This document shows positions 16,915 through 25,100 of a DNA stretch of 64,000 bases, one piece after another. The notes below the pieces were generated by a model, which saw only the letters and a program-made list of their open reading frames with translations, did no database searches and had not been told where the DNA came from. A program made the position numbers and the translations under genes. This DNA comes from Petrocella sp024636985. Lineage in GTDB: Bacteria > Bacillota > Clostridia > Lachnospirales > Vallitaleaceae. How positions within the stretch are numbered: the stretch's first letter is position 1; every line of letters starts with the position of its first letter. Where the stretch lies: positions 44,760 through 108,759 of the forward strand of contig JAGXFY010000079.1 in the NCBI GenBank assembly GCA_024636985.1. Direction: 5' to 3'.

Positions 16915-17871
16915 ATGTCATTTTCATCAAAGGTGAAAGACGAACTGGCTAGGCATATCGGTGAGGCCAGACATTGTAGGATTGCAGAAATTGCAGCCAT
17001 CATCAATGTATGCGGAAAAATTAAAGAAAATGAAAAAGGTGAAATCATTAGCCTTAAAATACAGACGGAAAATGCGGCGGTAGCAAGAAAATGCTTTACT
17101 TTATTAAAGAAAACATTTAATATAAAAGTTGAGATATCTATCAAGAAAAATATTTATCTGAAGAAGCATAGAATCTATCATATCTATGTTATGGACAGTG
17201 AAGAAGCTCTAACGATTTTGAAAGTTACAAGGTTGCTTGTTGACGGCAAGGTGAATCGACATATCAGTCCATTGATTGTGCAAACAACATGCTGTAAACG
17301 CGCTTATATTAGAGGTGCTTTTTTAGCCAGTGGGTCCATTAGTGATCCGGAAAAAACATATCACCTTGAGTTTGTAAGTCAAGAAGAGAAGCACACAATT
17401 GAGCTTATGCGTTTGGTGAATACTTTTGAAATGGATGCAAAGATCGTCTTAAGAAAGAAGTATTATGTGTTATACTTAAAAGAAGGCAATCAGATTGTGG
17501 ATTTGCTAAACATCATGGAAGCCCATGTGGCATTGATGGAGCTTGAGAACCTTAGAATTCTAAAAGAAATGCGCAACAATGTCAACCGCATTGTTAATTG
17601 TGAGACTGCAAACATTAATAAGACGGTATCTGCCGCTGTAAAACAGTTGCAGGATATAAGTTATATTGATCAAACCATCGGTCTCGGGACATTGCCGGAA
17701 AACTTAGAATCAATAGCAAGGCTTAGGATTGAGCATTCAGATGCCAGTCTTACAGAATTAGGACAATTATTAGATCCGACAGTAGGCAAATCAGGTGTGA
17801 ATCACCGTTTGCGAAAAATAAGTCAAATTGCTGAAAAGCTAAAGAGCACAAGGGAGGAATTTCATGACTGA
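16915..17871 (+). CDS. whiA: DNA-binding protein WhiA
   Basis: A 318-aa protein that combines a LAGLIDADG-like N-terminal domain (FSSKVKDELAR start, GAFLASGSISDP in the middle) with a C-terminal helix-turn-helix (SLTELGQLLDPTVGKSGVNHRLRK). It influences cell division and chromosome segregation in Bacillus. GAGGTGAAGGT precedes the start. Its last 8 bp overlap crh, which suggests translational coupling. Confidence 0.97.
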   Translation: MSFSSKVKDELARHIGEARHCRIAEIAAIINVCGKIKENEKGEIISLKIQTENAAVARKCFTLLKKTFNIKVEISIKKNIYLKKHRIYHIYVMDSEEALTILKVTRLLVDGKVNRHISPLIVQTTCCKRAYIRGAFLASGSISDPEKTYHLEFVSQEEKHTIELMRLVNTFEMDAKIVLRKKYYVLYLKEGNQIVDLLNIMEAHVALMELENLRILKEMRNNVNRIVNCETANINKTVSAAVKQLQDISYIDQTIGLGTLPENLESIARLRIEHSDASLTELGQLLDPTVGKSGVNHRLRKISQIAEKLKSTREEFHD

Positions 17872-18121
17872 GAAAAAAGTAATGGTTAAAATAGCATCAG
17901 GGCTTGAGGCAAGACCGGTTGCTTTGTTTGTACAAGTGGCTAGCCAATTTCAAAGCAGCATTTACGTATCCATGCAGAACAAAAAAGTGAATGCCAAAAG
18001 TATTATGGGTATGATGTCACTTGGCATTCTTGAGGGTGAAAGTATTCTTCTTACCGCGGAAGGACCGGATGAGGAAGAATCCATTGAAAAATTGGAGACC
18101 TACCTTACGACAGTCGAGTAG
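17864..18121 (+). CDS. crh: HPr-like regulator Crh with Glu at position 15
   Basis: An 85-aa HPr-fold protein. The regulatory Ser46 is kept (AKSIMG), but the PTS phosphorylation site His15 is replaced: the motif reads GLEARP, codon GAG. Bacillus Crh has Gln here in the same rapZ-yvcK-whiA-crh operon. It therefore cannot carry PTS phosphate and should act only through Ser46 phosphorylation and CcpA or other partners. Glu could mimic the phosphorylated state. A strong terminator follows directly. Confidence 0.9.
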   Translation: MTEKKVMVKIASGLEARPVALFVQVASQFQSSIYVSMQNKKVNAKSIMGMMSLGILEGESILLTAEGPDEEESIEKLETYLTTVE

Positions 18122-18132
18122 TAAAAAGTCAT

Positions 18133-18179
18133 AACCCGTCACCCAGTTGTAGAATCTACAATAAGGTGAGGGGTTTTTT
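18133..18179 (+). terminator. terminator at the end of the murB-crh unit
   Basis: AACCC-TCACC pairs with GGTGA-GGGTT (one mismatch), enclosing an inner TTGTAG/CTACAA stem, then TTTTTT. Confidence 0.92.
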
Positions 18180-18213
18180 ATTCGTATCAACGGGATTAAC
18201 TAAGGAGAATATC

Positions 18214-18822
18214 ATGAAAAAACAGATTATTTTTGCGACAAAAAATCAACACAAAATGATAGAAATCAAAGAGATCTTGTCAGACCTACCCTACAAGGTG
18301 GTTTCTATGGAGGAAGCCGGTATTGATATTGATGTGTTAGAAGATGGACATACTTTTGAAGAAAATGCCATTAAAAAAGCGAAAGAAATTGCAGTAAAAA
18401 CCGGCGATATTGTATTGGCGGATGATTCAGGTCTTGAAGTGGATTATATGAATGGGGAGCCAGGTATTTACTCGGCCCGCTTTGGTGGCGAAACAACAAC
18501 CTATGATATTAAGAATCAGATGATCTTGGATCGATTGAAAAACGCCAAAGAAAAAGAACGCTCAGCACGCTTCGTATGTGTAATAGCAGCAGCTTTTCCG
18601 GATGGCGAGGTAAGACATGTAAGAGGCACCATAGAAGGTTACATTGCCGATGAAGCTAAAGGCATTGGCGGATTTGGATATGATCCTATTTTCTATGTAC
18701 CTGAAGAAGGGTGTACAACAGCCGAAATGACGGCCGAGAAGAAAAATGCAATCAGTCATAGGGGGCAAGCTTTAAGACGCATGAAGGATGCTCTTAAGGC
18801 TTATTTCGAGGTACAGCCATGA
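18214..18822 (+). CDS. rdgB: XTP/dITP diphosphatase (RdgB/HAM1)
   Basis: Removes non-canonical purine nucleotides (dITP, XTP) from the pool. The N-terminus is IIFATKNQHK, the metal/catalytic segment LADDSGLEVDYMNGEPGIYSARF, and the late motif GFGYDPIF with SHRGQALRRM. It is 202 aa. An upstream in-frame ATG at 18166 lies inside the preceding terminator; AAGGAG at 18202 fixes the start at 18214. It overlaps the next gene by 4 bp. Confidence 0.96.
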   Translation: MKKQIIFATKNQHKMIEIKEILSDLPYKVVSMEEAGIDIDVLEDGHTFEENAIKKAKEIAVKTGDIVLADDSGLEVDYMNGEPGIYSARFGGETTTYDIKNQMILDRLKNAKEKERSARFVCVIAAAFPDGEVRHVRGTIEGYIADEAKGIGGFGYDPIFYVPEEGCTTAEMTAEKKNAISHRGQALRRMKDALKAYFEVQP

Positions 18823-19298
18823 GAATACTTGTTATAAGCGATACCCATAAAAGAATAAAGCATGTTATGGACCTTATGGAAGGTGATCATCGTTTTGACA
18901 GAATTTTTCATTTGGGAGACTTGGTGCGAGACGCTCATGACATTGAGAGTCTTTTTGACATACCTATTGATTATGTGGCCGGCAACTGTGATTGGGGAGA
19001 AATCAATGTCCCTACTGAGAAAGTTGTGATTATACAAGGAAAAAAGATTTTACTTACCCATGGACATCATTATTATGTCAAACATGGCACGAATATGTTA
19101 AAAGCGTTAGCAAAGAAAGAAAATTATGATATAATTTTATATGGACATACCCATATGGCCCATGAAGAGTATGAAGGCAAATGCTTAATTCTAAATCCCG
19201 GTAGCATCAGTTCACCAAGAGACGGGGTGGCCAGTTTTGGTGTTCTGAACATTGATGAGGATGGAAAAATTCATACCAACATCGCTAGAATTTCTTGA
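18819..19298 (+). CDS. YfcE/MJ0936-type phosphodiesterase
   Basis: A 159-aa metallophosphoesterase with ISDTHK at the N-terminus, LGDLVRD, AGNCDWG, LTHGHHYYV and GHTHMA, the full set of metal ligands. Members cleave phosphodiester test substrates; the natural substrate is unclear. It starts inside the rdgB stop (ATGA overlap), an arrangement common in Firmicutes. Confidence 0.92.
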   Translation: MRILVISDTHKRIKHVMDLMEGDHRFDRIFHLGDLVRDAHDIESLFDIPIDYVAGNCDWGEINVPTEKVVIIQGKKILLTHGHHYYVKHGTNMLKALAKKENYDIILYGHTHMAHEEYEGKCLILNPGSISSPRDGVASFGVLNIDEDGKIHTNIARIS

Positions 19299-19374
19299 AA
19301 AATCTCTTAAAAACCTTGATTTTATAGGGGTTTAGAAAAAGAAATCGAATTATAAAAAAAACCTTCCAAAAGTG

Positions 19375-19403
19375 TTGACAAAGTTTTGTTTACTCTGTAT
19401 AAT
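19375..19403 (+). promoter_or_regulatory. perfect consensus promoter of the tRNA operon
   Basis: TTGACA, exactly 17 bp and TATAAT, with an A-rich stretch upstream that could act as an UP element. The first tRNA begins 36 bp after the -10 box. Confidence 0.95.
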
Positions 19404-19439
19404 ACATCTTGCACGTTTGAAATAAAAGCCTTTGAAAAA

Positions 19440-19514
19440 CGGGGTGTGGCTCAGCTTGGCTAGAGCGCTTGATTTGGGTTCAAGAGGCCGCAGGTTCGAA
19501 TCCTGTCACCCCGA
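19440..19514 (+). tRNA. tRNA-Pro (TGG)
   Basis: Acceptor CGGGGTG/CACCCCG, anticodon loop TTTGGGT with anticodon TGG, and a normal T arm. CCA is not encoded. Confidence 0.96.
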
Positions 19515-19556
19515 TTTTTATGCGACACCATTAGTGTAAATGATAGTTATCATTTT

Positions 19557-19627
19557 GCGGGTGTAGTTTAATGGTAAAACTCCAGCCTTCCAAGCTGGTT
19601 ACGGGGGTTCGATTCCCCCTACCCGCT
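19557..19627 (+). tRNA. tRNA-Gly (TCC)
   Basis: Acceptor GCGGGTG/TACCCGC, anticodon loop CTTCCAA. 71 nt; CCA is not encoded. Confidence 0.96.
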
Positions 19628-19716
19628 TCATCATGAAATGAGCTTGCTGTATGGGTGGTTGTAGGTATCAGATGAAATAACAGAATTTGATTTATAGCAC
19701 ACCAAAAGTATAACTT

Positions 19717-19790
19717 GTGCCAGTAGCTCAGCTGGATAGAGCATCGCCCTTCTAAGGCGGGTGTCCGGGGTTCGAATCCCTGCTGGCACG
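19717..19790 (+). tRNA. tRNA-Arg (TCT)
   Basis: Acceptor GTGCCAG/CTGGCAC, anticodon loop CTTCTAA closed by CGCC/GGCG. 74 nt. Confidence 0.96.
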
Positions 19791-19825
19791 TTAATGATTC
19801 TTAAGGCAACTTAAGATGATCATAT

Positions 19826-19898
19826 GGTGGGTATAGTTCAATGGTAGAGCGCCAGATTGTGGTTCTGGTTGTTGTGGGTTCGAGTCCCATTATCCACC
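19826..19898 (+). tRNA. tRNA-His (GTG)
   Basis: Acceptor GTGGGTA/TATCCAC with the extra G-1 (19826) facing C73, which identifies histidine tRNAs. Anticodon loop TTGTGGT. Confidence 0.96.
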
Positions 19899-19911
19899 CT
19901 TAAAATATTAT

Positions 19912-19983
19912 TGGGTAGTCGCCAAGCGGTAAGGCACTGGACTTTGACTCCTGTATGCGAAGGTTCGAATCCTTCCTACCCAG
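19912..19983 (+). tRNA. tRNA-Gln (TTG)
   Basis: Acceptor TGGGTAG/CTACCCA, anticodon loop CTTTGAC. The anticodon stem CTGGA/TCCTG has a T-T mismatch at the second pair, which is unusual. Otherwise the gene is normal. Confidence 0.94.
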
Positions 19984-20041
19984 TTTCCATAAGGTCAATG
20001 CAACAGCGGTCTTATGGCAGAAATAAGGAACACAGTACTAT

Positions 20042-20114
20042 GGGTCACTAGCTCAGCTGGTAGAGCACTGGACTTTTAATCCAGTTGTCTCGGGTTCGAA
20101 CCCCGGGTGACTCA
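20042..20114 (+). tRNA. tRNA-Lys (TTT)
   Basis: Acceptor GGGTCAC/GTGACTC with one G-U pair, anticodon loop CTTTTAA closed by CTGGA/TCCAG. Confidence 0.96.
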
Positions 20115-20158
20115 TCGTTAATGCTTGCAGTAACTTGTTGCTGCTTGCAATAACACAA

Positions 20159-20240
20159 GCGGATGTGGCGGAATTGGCAGACGCACTAGACTTAGGATCT
20201 AGCGCTTTACGGCGTGGGGGTTCGACTCCCTTCATCCGCA
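20159..20240 (+). tRNA. tRNA-Leu (TAG)
   Basis: Acceptor GCGGATG/CATCCGC, anticodon loop CTTAGGA and the long variable arm of class II tRNAs (82 nt). Confidence 0.96.
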
Positions 20241-20243
20241 TTA

Positions 20244-20277
20244 CAAAAAAAGAATCTACTGAGTAGATTCTTTTTTT
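20244..20277. terminator. bidirectional terminator between the tRNA operon and the CYTH gene
   Basis: AGAATCTAC/GTAGATTCT with a TGA loop, flanked by seven A on one side and seven T on the other, so it can work on both strands. Confidence 0.92.
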
Positions 20278-20278
20278 G

Positions 20279-20740
20279 TTACTCCAGCTCATCAAAAGTA
20301 TTTAACCGACAGAGGGCATTATTTTGATATCGACCTTCCTCAGTGACTTCTTCTTCAAACCAGTCCGGTGCATCAAAATCATGTGCAGCCTCTAAGGATG
20401 GGAATTCCACTTCAGCCATGATAAGACCCTCAAGTCGATTTTTAAAGACATCAAGCTCAATGGTGAAATCACCAAAAGGGATGAGGTATCTGGTTTTATG
20501 AATCAAATAATAATCCAACTTAGAAGACAGATGTTCAAATTCCAAGGCGGTTATGGAGATCTCGAATTCTTCCCGAGCAAGCAATCCCTTACCCTTACAC
20601 GTTAAAAAATAGTCTTCGTTGGATTTGCGTATACGAATGACGGGGTTGGTACTAACATAACCTTGAAGAATTTCTTTTTTAGGATAAGAGGCCAGTGAGC
20701 TGGGTAAAGAGGATACAATGAATTTTCTTTCTATTTCCAT
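20279..20740 (-). CDS. CYTH domain protein (triphosphate tunnel metalloenzyme)
   Basis: A 153-aa protein beginning MEIERKF, the ExExK signature of the CYTH superfamily. Alternating Arg/Lys and Glu strands follow (IRIRK, YFLTCKGKG, EFEISI, KTRYLIP, TIELDVF, AEVEFPS), as expected for the eight-stranded tunnel that holds a triphosphate. Small bacterial members hydrolyse inorganic triphosphate, but the substrate cannot be read from sequence. It converges on the tRNA operon. Confidence 0.88.
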   Translation of the reverse strand: MEIERKFIVSSLPSSLASYPKKEILQGYVSTNPVIRIRKSNEDYFLTCKGKGLLAREEFEISITALEFEHLSSKLDYYLIHKTRYLIPFGDFTIELDVFKNRLEGLIMAEVEFPSLEAAHDFDAPDWFEEEVTEEGRYQNNALCRLNTFDELE

Positions 20741-20863
20741 TCTAAAAACCTTTCTTTTATGATAAACTAGTGTTATGTAAATCGATATTAGGATTATCTT
20801 ATATTATAAACCATAATCTGGTAAAATGCATGTTGACTTATTAGATTATAACGGAGGTATTTT

Positions 20864-21412
20864 ATGACAAAAATGGCAATATTTTTAGCGACCGGATTTG
20901 AAGAGATTGAAGCGGTGAGTACCATAGATGTTTTAAGAAGAGGTGGTATGACACTTGACTTAATATCTGTTTCCGGTAATTTGGATGTTACAGGTGCCCA
21001 TGATATTACCCTTAAATGCGATCGACTTTTTTATGAAGTGGATTATTCAGAATATGAAGTACTTATACTACCAGGTGGTATGCCGGGCACAGAGAATCTG
21101 AGTAAACATGAAAGCTTAATGGCACTTCTGCCTACTTTTTATTCGTCAGGTAAAAAACTGGCAGCCATATGTGCGGCACCTAGCATACTTGGCGACCTTG
21201 GTTTACTAACAGGCAAGGAAGCAATTGCTTATCCTGGTAATGAAGCCCATTTGAAAGGTGCAAAAATAAGTGGCAATGAAGTTGTTATGGATGGTAACAT
21301 TATTACGGCAAAAGGCGCAGGTGTAGCCATGGCCTTTGGCTTGGAGATTCTTAAGTGGTATTTGGATGAGGCGGAGGTAGTGGCGCTTCAAAAAAAACTA
21401 ATACTGGCATAA
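20864..21412 (+). CDS. DJ-1/PfpI family protein
   Basis: A 182-aa protein. The conserved Glu is in ATGFEEIEAVSTIDVLRRGG, and the nucleophile-elbow Cys is in AAICAAPSILGD, followed by AYPGNE and a late GAGVAMAFGLEIL. This matches the YajL/ThiJ branch, which is linked to deglycase or chaperone activity and oxidative stress; the exact activity is not certain. It is monocistronic, with AACGGAGG before the start and a terminator after it. Confidence 0.92.
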   Translation: MTKMAIFLATGFEEIEAVSTIDVLRRGGMTLDLISVSGNLDVTGAHDITLKCDRLFYEVDYSEYEVLILPGGMPGTENLSKHESLMALLPTFYSSGKKLAAICAAPSILGDLGLLTGKEAIAYPGNEAHLKGAKISGNEVVMDGNIITAKGAGVAMAFGLEILKWYLDEAEVVALQKKLILA

Positions 21413-21420
21413 CGAATAAA

Positions 21421-21454
21421 GAATCTGTAGCCTTATAGGTCATACAGATTTTTT
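21421..21454 (+). terminator. terminator after the DJ-1 family gene
   Basis: AATCTGTA/TACAGATT stem with a 13-nt loop, then TTTTTT. Confidence 0.88.
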
Positions 21455-21506
21455 ATTTATCCTATTTATAACCGCTAAATTAAGTATAGTATTCTAAATT
21501 CTACTG

Positions 21507-21515
21507 TGTTATAAT
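21507..21515 (+). promoter_or_regulatory. extended -10 promoter for the tig operon
   Basis: TGT-TATAAT with no good -35 box. It would give a leader of roughly 175 nt before tig, containing the structured element below. Confidence 0.65.
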
Positions 21516-21589
21516 GATTTAATGGTTAAACTTGGGTCATTATGCCCAGATTCAAAAATGCAGCCTAAGGCTGATTTGAAATAGATAAT

Positions 21590-21656
21590 TGGTTAAAGCG
21601 TTAATATTAGGTTTTTCTAAACCAACCTACAACATATAGATTTGACACTTTAACCA
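21590..21656 (+). promoter_or_regulatory. structured leader element of the tig operon
   Basis: TGGTTAAAGCGTTAA (21590-21604) pairs with TTGACACTTTAACCA (21642-21656) with one mismatch and one G-U pair, enclosing GGTTT-TTCT-AAACC and the segment ACATATAG. Two small hairpins precede it (around 21533-21551 and CAGCC-TAA-GGCTG). The closing stem and ACATATAG recur in the leader at 63745-63864. The strong ribosome site AGGAGG lies some 28 bp after it. Confidence 0.65.
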
Positions 21657-21698
21657 TAATTAAATAAGAATAGAAGTTAATCAAGGAGGAACAAATCA

Positions 21699-22985
21699 AT
21701 GAACACAAAAGTGGAAAAATTAGAAAACAGTATGGTGAAACTTGTAATCGAAGTGGATGCAAATGAGTTTGAAAAAAGTTTACAAGCAGCCTACTTGAAG
21801 AATAGAGGTAAGATTACTATTCAAGGCTTTAGAAAAGGTCGAGCACCACGTAAATTAATAGAAAAAGTTTATGGTGCCAATGTATTTTATGAAGATGCAG
21901 CCAATGGTATTATTCCGGATGCTTATGATCAAGCGGTAGAAGATACCGGACTTGAAGTCATGTCAAGACCTGAAGTAGATGTTGAACAAATCGAACCCGG
22001 AAAAAACTTCATCTTTACAGCAAAAGTCGCTGTAAAACCGGAAGTGACCCTTGGAGACTATAAAGGTCTTGAAGTGGAAAAAACCACAGTAGAAGTTACA
22101 GACGAAGATATTGAAGCAGAACTAAAGAGTGTCCTAGAGAAAAATTCAAGGATGGTCGGCGTTGTCGGTAGACCGGTAGAGATGGATGACCATGTTGTCA
22201 TTGATTTTGAAGGTTTTGTAGATGGTGCTGCTTTTGCTGGTGGCAAAGCAGAGAACTTCAGCTTAGTTATTGGTTCAGGTTCATTTATTGATACATTTGA
22301 AGAACAAATTATCGGAAAAAATATGGGTGAGACTTTTGAAGTCAACGTTACTTTCCCAGAAGACTATCAATCAGAAGCCTTAAGAGGCAAACCTGCAATG
22401 TTTACGGTAACAGTACATGAGATTAAAGCAAAAGAAATGCCGGTTCTTGATGATGAGTTTGCCAAAGATGTGTCCGAATTTGATACTCTAGCAGAATACA
22501 AAGAAGATGTTGCAAAACATATTCTTGATAAGAAAGAAGCAGCAAGCAAGCAAGAAGCTCAAAGCAATCTGCTCAAAGCAATTATTGAGAATGCGACAAT
22601 GGACATGCCTGAACCTATGGTTGAGCTAGAAGCAGAAAATATGACCTACGAGTTTTCACAAAGACTTCAAACACAAGGTATGAAGATTGAAGACTATTTC
22701 AGAGTGACAGGTCAAAACCTAAATACATTAAAAGAGCAAATGAAAGGTCAAGCCATAGAAAAAATCAAGGTGCGATTGGTACTTGAAGCTATAGCCAAAG
22801 CTGAGAACCTTGAAGTGACGGATGAAGCTGTAGAGGCGGAACTGGTTGCTATGGCAGAACAATACAACATGGATCTTGCAGTGCTTAAGGAAACTATTGG
22901 TGATGAAGAAAAAGACTCTATTCGCCAAGACATGTTAAATCAAAAGGCCCTTGACCTTGTCGTGGAAGCATCTAAAGAAGTGTAA
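21699..22985 (+). CDS. tig: trigger factor
   Basis: Ribosome-bound chaperone with prolyl isomerase activity, first to meet nascent chains. The N-terminal domain holds the ribosome-binding loop GFRKGRAPR (~45-53). The FKBP-type domain is at ~150-240 (VVIDFEGFVDG, FPEDYQSEALRGK), and the helical C-terminal chaperone arm fills the rest. At 428 aa it is full length. It is the first gene of tig-clpP-clpX-lon-ysxC. Confidence 0.97.
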   Translation: MNTKVEKLENSMVKLVIEVDANEFEKSLQAAYLKNRGKITIQGFRKGRAPRKLIEKVYGANVFYEDAANGIIPDAYDQAVEDTGLEVMSRPEVDVEQIEPGKNFIFTAKVAVKPEVTLGDYKGLEVEKTTVEVTDEDIEAELKSVLEKNSRMVGVVGRPVEMDDHVVIDFEGFVDGAAFAGGKAENFSLVIGSGSFIDTFEEQIIGKNMGETFEVNVTFPEDYQSEALRGKPAMFTVTVHEIKAKEMPVLDDEFAKDVSEFDTLAEYKEDVAKHILDKKEAASKQEAQSNLLKAIIENATMDMPEPMVELEAENMTYEFSQRLQTQGMKIEDYFRVTGQNLNTLKEQMKGQAIEKIKVRLVLEAIAKAENLEVTDEAVEAELVAMAEQYNMDLAVLKETIGDEEKDSIRQDMLNQKALDLVVEASKEV

Positions 22986-23043
22986 TAAGACAATTTGGAT
23001 ATAGATTAAGGCAATGCCAATTCCGAAAAAGGAGGATGGTAAT

Positions 23044-23625
23044 ATGAGTTTAGTACCCTATGTAGTAGAGCAAACAAGTCGAGGAGAACGTACCTACGAT
23101 ATCTTCTCAAGATTATTAAAAGACCGTATAATATTTCTAGCTGAAGAAGTGAATAATGGAACAGCTAGCTTAGTGGTAGCACAGATGTTGTTTCTAGAGG
23201 CCGAGGACCCTGATAAAGACATTCATCTTTACATCAACAGTCCCGGAGGTTCCATAACAGCAGGTATGGCGATTTATGACACCATGCAGTTGATTAAACC
23301 AGATGTATCGACGATATGCGTGGGTATGGCTGCAAGTATGGGCGCGTTTTTACTCGCCGGTGGTGCAAAAGGTAAAAGATTTGTTCTGCCAAATGCAGAA
23401 GTTATGATTCATCAACCTCTCGGCGGTACTCAAGGACAAGCTACGGACATTAAGATTCATGCAGAACGGATTATTGCTATGCGTGAATCATTGAACAAGA
23501 TCTTAAGTGAGCGAACGGGACAACCCCTTGAGGTCATTGAAAAAGACACAGAAAGAGATAACTTTATGACAGCGGAGCAAGCAGTTGCTTATGGTCTGGT
23601 TGATAAAGTTATCGAAAAGCGATAA
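23044..23625 (+). CDS. clpP: ClpP proteolytic subunit
   Basis: Serine protease that forms the barrel used by ClpX and ClpC. The catalytic triad is Ser98 (GMAASMG), His123 (MIHQPLGG) and Asp172, the standard numbering for a 193-aa ClpP. An ATG at 23014 is in frame, but AAGGAGG lies downstream of it and immediately before 23044, so the shorter start is correct. clpX follows after 18 bp. Confidence 0.97.
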   Translation: MSLVPYVVEQTSRGERTYDIFSRLLKDRIIFLAEEVNNGTASLVVAQMLFLEAEDPDKDIHLYINSPGGSITAGMAIYDTMQLIKPDVSTICVGMAASMGAFLLAGGAKGKRFVLPNAEVMIHQPLGGTQGQATDIKIHAERIIAMRESLNKILSERTGQPLEVIEKDTERDNFMTAEQAVAYGLVDKVIEKR

Positions 23626-23643
23626 CTGAAAGTAGGTGGACAA

Positions 23644-24954
23644 ATGGCTAACAAATTTGATGATAAGAAGCAACTTAGATGTTCTTTTTGTCATAAAACT
23701 CAAGATCAAGTAAGAAAATTAATTGCAGGACCAAATGTCTACATATGTGATGAATGCATAGAGCTATGTGCAGATATTGTGGAAGAAGAGTTCCAGGATT
23801 TTAAAGAAGAGGTTGAATTGGCCAATGTACCAAAGCCAATAGAAATCAAGACATTCCTAGACGGTTATGTAATCGGACAGGAAAAAGCTAAGAAGACTTT
23901 GGCGGTTGCGGTTTATAACCACTACAAGAGAATCCGTAGCAATTATGTTTCAGAAGACGTTGAGCTACAAAAAAGCAATATTTTAATGGTTGGCCCAACA
24001 GGATCCGGTAAAACTTTGTTGGCCCAAACACTGGCCCGTATGTTAAACGTACCTTTTGCAATAGCGGATGCAACATCTTTAACGGAAGCAGGTTATGTTG
24101 GAGAAGATGTAGAAAACATTCTATTGCGTTTGATTCAAGCGGCAGATTTTGACATTGAAAAAGCAGAGCAAGGTATCATATATATAGACGAGATAGACAA
24201 GATCGCACGTAAGTCCGAGAACCCATCTATTACCAGAGATGTTAGTGGTGAAGGTGTTCAACAGGCTTTACTAAAAATCCTAGAGGGTACAGTAGCATCT
24301 GTTCCGCCACAAGGTGGTCGAAAGCATCCTCATCAGGAATTCATTCAAATCGATACAACAAATATTCTTTTTATATGTGCAGGTGCTTTCGATGGCCTGG
24401 AAAAGGTGATAGAGCAAAGAGTCGGAACAAAATCCATGGGCTTTGGAGCGGATATCGTCAGTAAAAGAGATGTGCAAGTAGGTGCAATACTTGAAAAACT
24501 ACTGCCACAAGATTTATTGAAATTCGGCTTAATTCCTGAGTTTGTCGGTCGTGTACCCGTAAGTGTTACCCTATCAAACCTAACAGAAGAGGTATTGGTC
24601 CAGATTTTGACGCAGCCCAAAAATGCTTTGGTCAAACAATATGAGAGTCTTTTTATGTTAGACGACGTTGAACTGGAGTTTGAAGAAGAGGCATTGGTTG
24701 CTATTGCAGGTCTGGCAGTCAAACGTAAGACAGGTGCTCGTGGACTAAGAGCTATTCTAGAAGAGTTGATGATGGAGATTATGTATGAGATTCCATCCAA
24801 TGAAAAGATAGAAAAATGCATTATAACAAAGGAAACTGTTGAAAATAAAAGTTATCCTCAGGTTGTAGTGAATGAGAATGTAGCAACGATTAAAAAAGAT
24901 CCAGCACTACCCAAACCAAGAAGCAAACGTAAAAGTGAAAACGAAACAGCATAG
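23644..24954 (+). CDS. clpX: ClpX ATPase subunit
   Basis: AAA+ unfoldase that feeds substrates to ClpP. The N-terminal zinc-binding domain has the four cysteines CSFC and CDEC (residues ~15-40), Walker A is GPTGSGKT and Walker B IYIDEIDKI. The sensor region and the IGF-type ClpP-binding loop area (KSMGFGAD) are present, with Phe in the IGF-equivalent position. The length is 436 aa. A weak hairpin separates it from lon. Confidence 0.97.
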   Translation: MANKFDDKKQLRCSFCHKTQDQVRKLIAGPNVYICDECIELCADIVEEEFQDFKEEVELANVPKPIEIKTFLDGYVIGQEKAKKTLAVAVYNHYKRIRSNYVSEDVELQKSNILMVGPTGSGKTLLAQTLARMLNVPFAIADATSLTEAGYVGEDVENILLRLIQAADFDIEKAEQGIIYIDEIDKIARKSENPSITRDVSGEGVQQALLKILEGTVASVPPQGGRKHPHQEFIQIDTTNILFICAGAFDGLEKVIEQRVGTKSMGFGADIVSKRDVQVGAILEKLLPQDLLKFGLIPEFVGRVPVSVTLSNLTEEVLVQILTQPKNALVKQYESLFMLDDVELEFEEEALVAIAGLAVKRKTGARGLRAILEELMMEIMYEIPSNEKIEKCIITKETVENKSYPQVVVNENVATIKKDPALPKPRSKRKSENETA

Positions 24955-24965
24955 TGAATAGTATT

Positions 24966-25001
24966 TAAGGGGGCTGCTGTTAAGCTCCCTTATTGCTATT
25001 T
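24966..25001 (+). terminator. weak or partial terminator between clpX and lon
   Basis: TAAGGGGGCT/AGCTCCCTTA stem (one G-U pair) with a 7-nt loop, followed by TTGCTATTTT. The T-run is interrupted, so read-through into lon is likely. Confidence 0.55.
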
Positions 25002-25100
25002 TGAGAACTTATGGCGTTGAATAATCAGCAAGAATAGAGTTATCAGAGGGTTATAGGTTACCAGAATCAACCTAAATACAACATCAAAGGAGGTTTATAT

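Noticed and set aside
19857..20295. Short frames over the tRNA genes on both strands
   Set aside because: They translate tRNA-His, Gln, Lys and Leu sequence; not genes.
24345..24821. 158-codon frame on the minus strand inside clpX
   Set aside because: Antisense shadow of a highly conserved gene; no match to any family I know.
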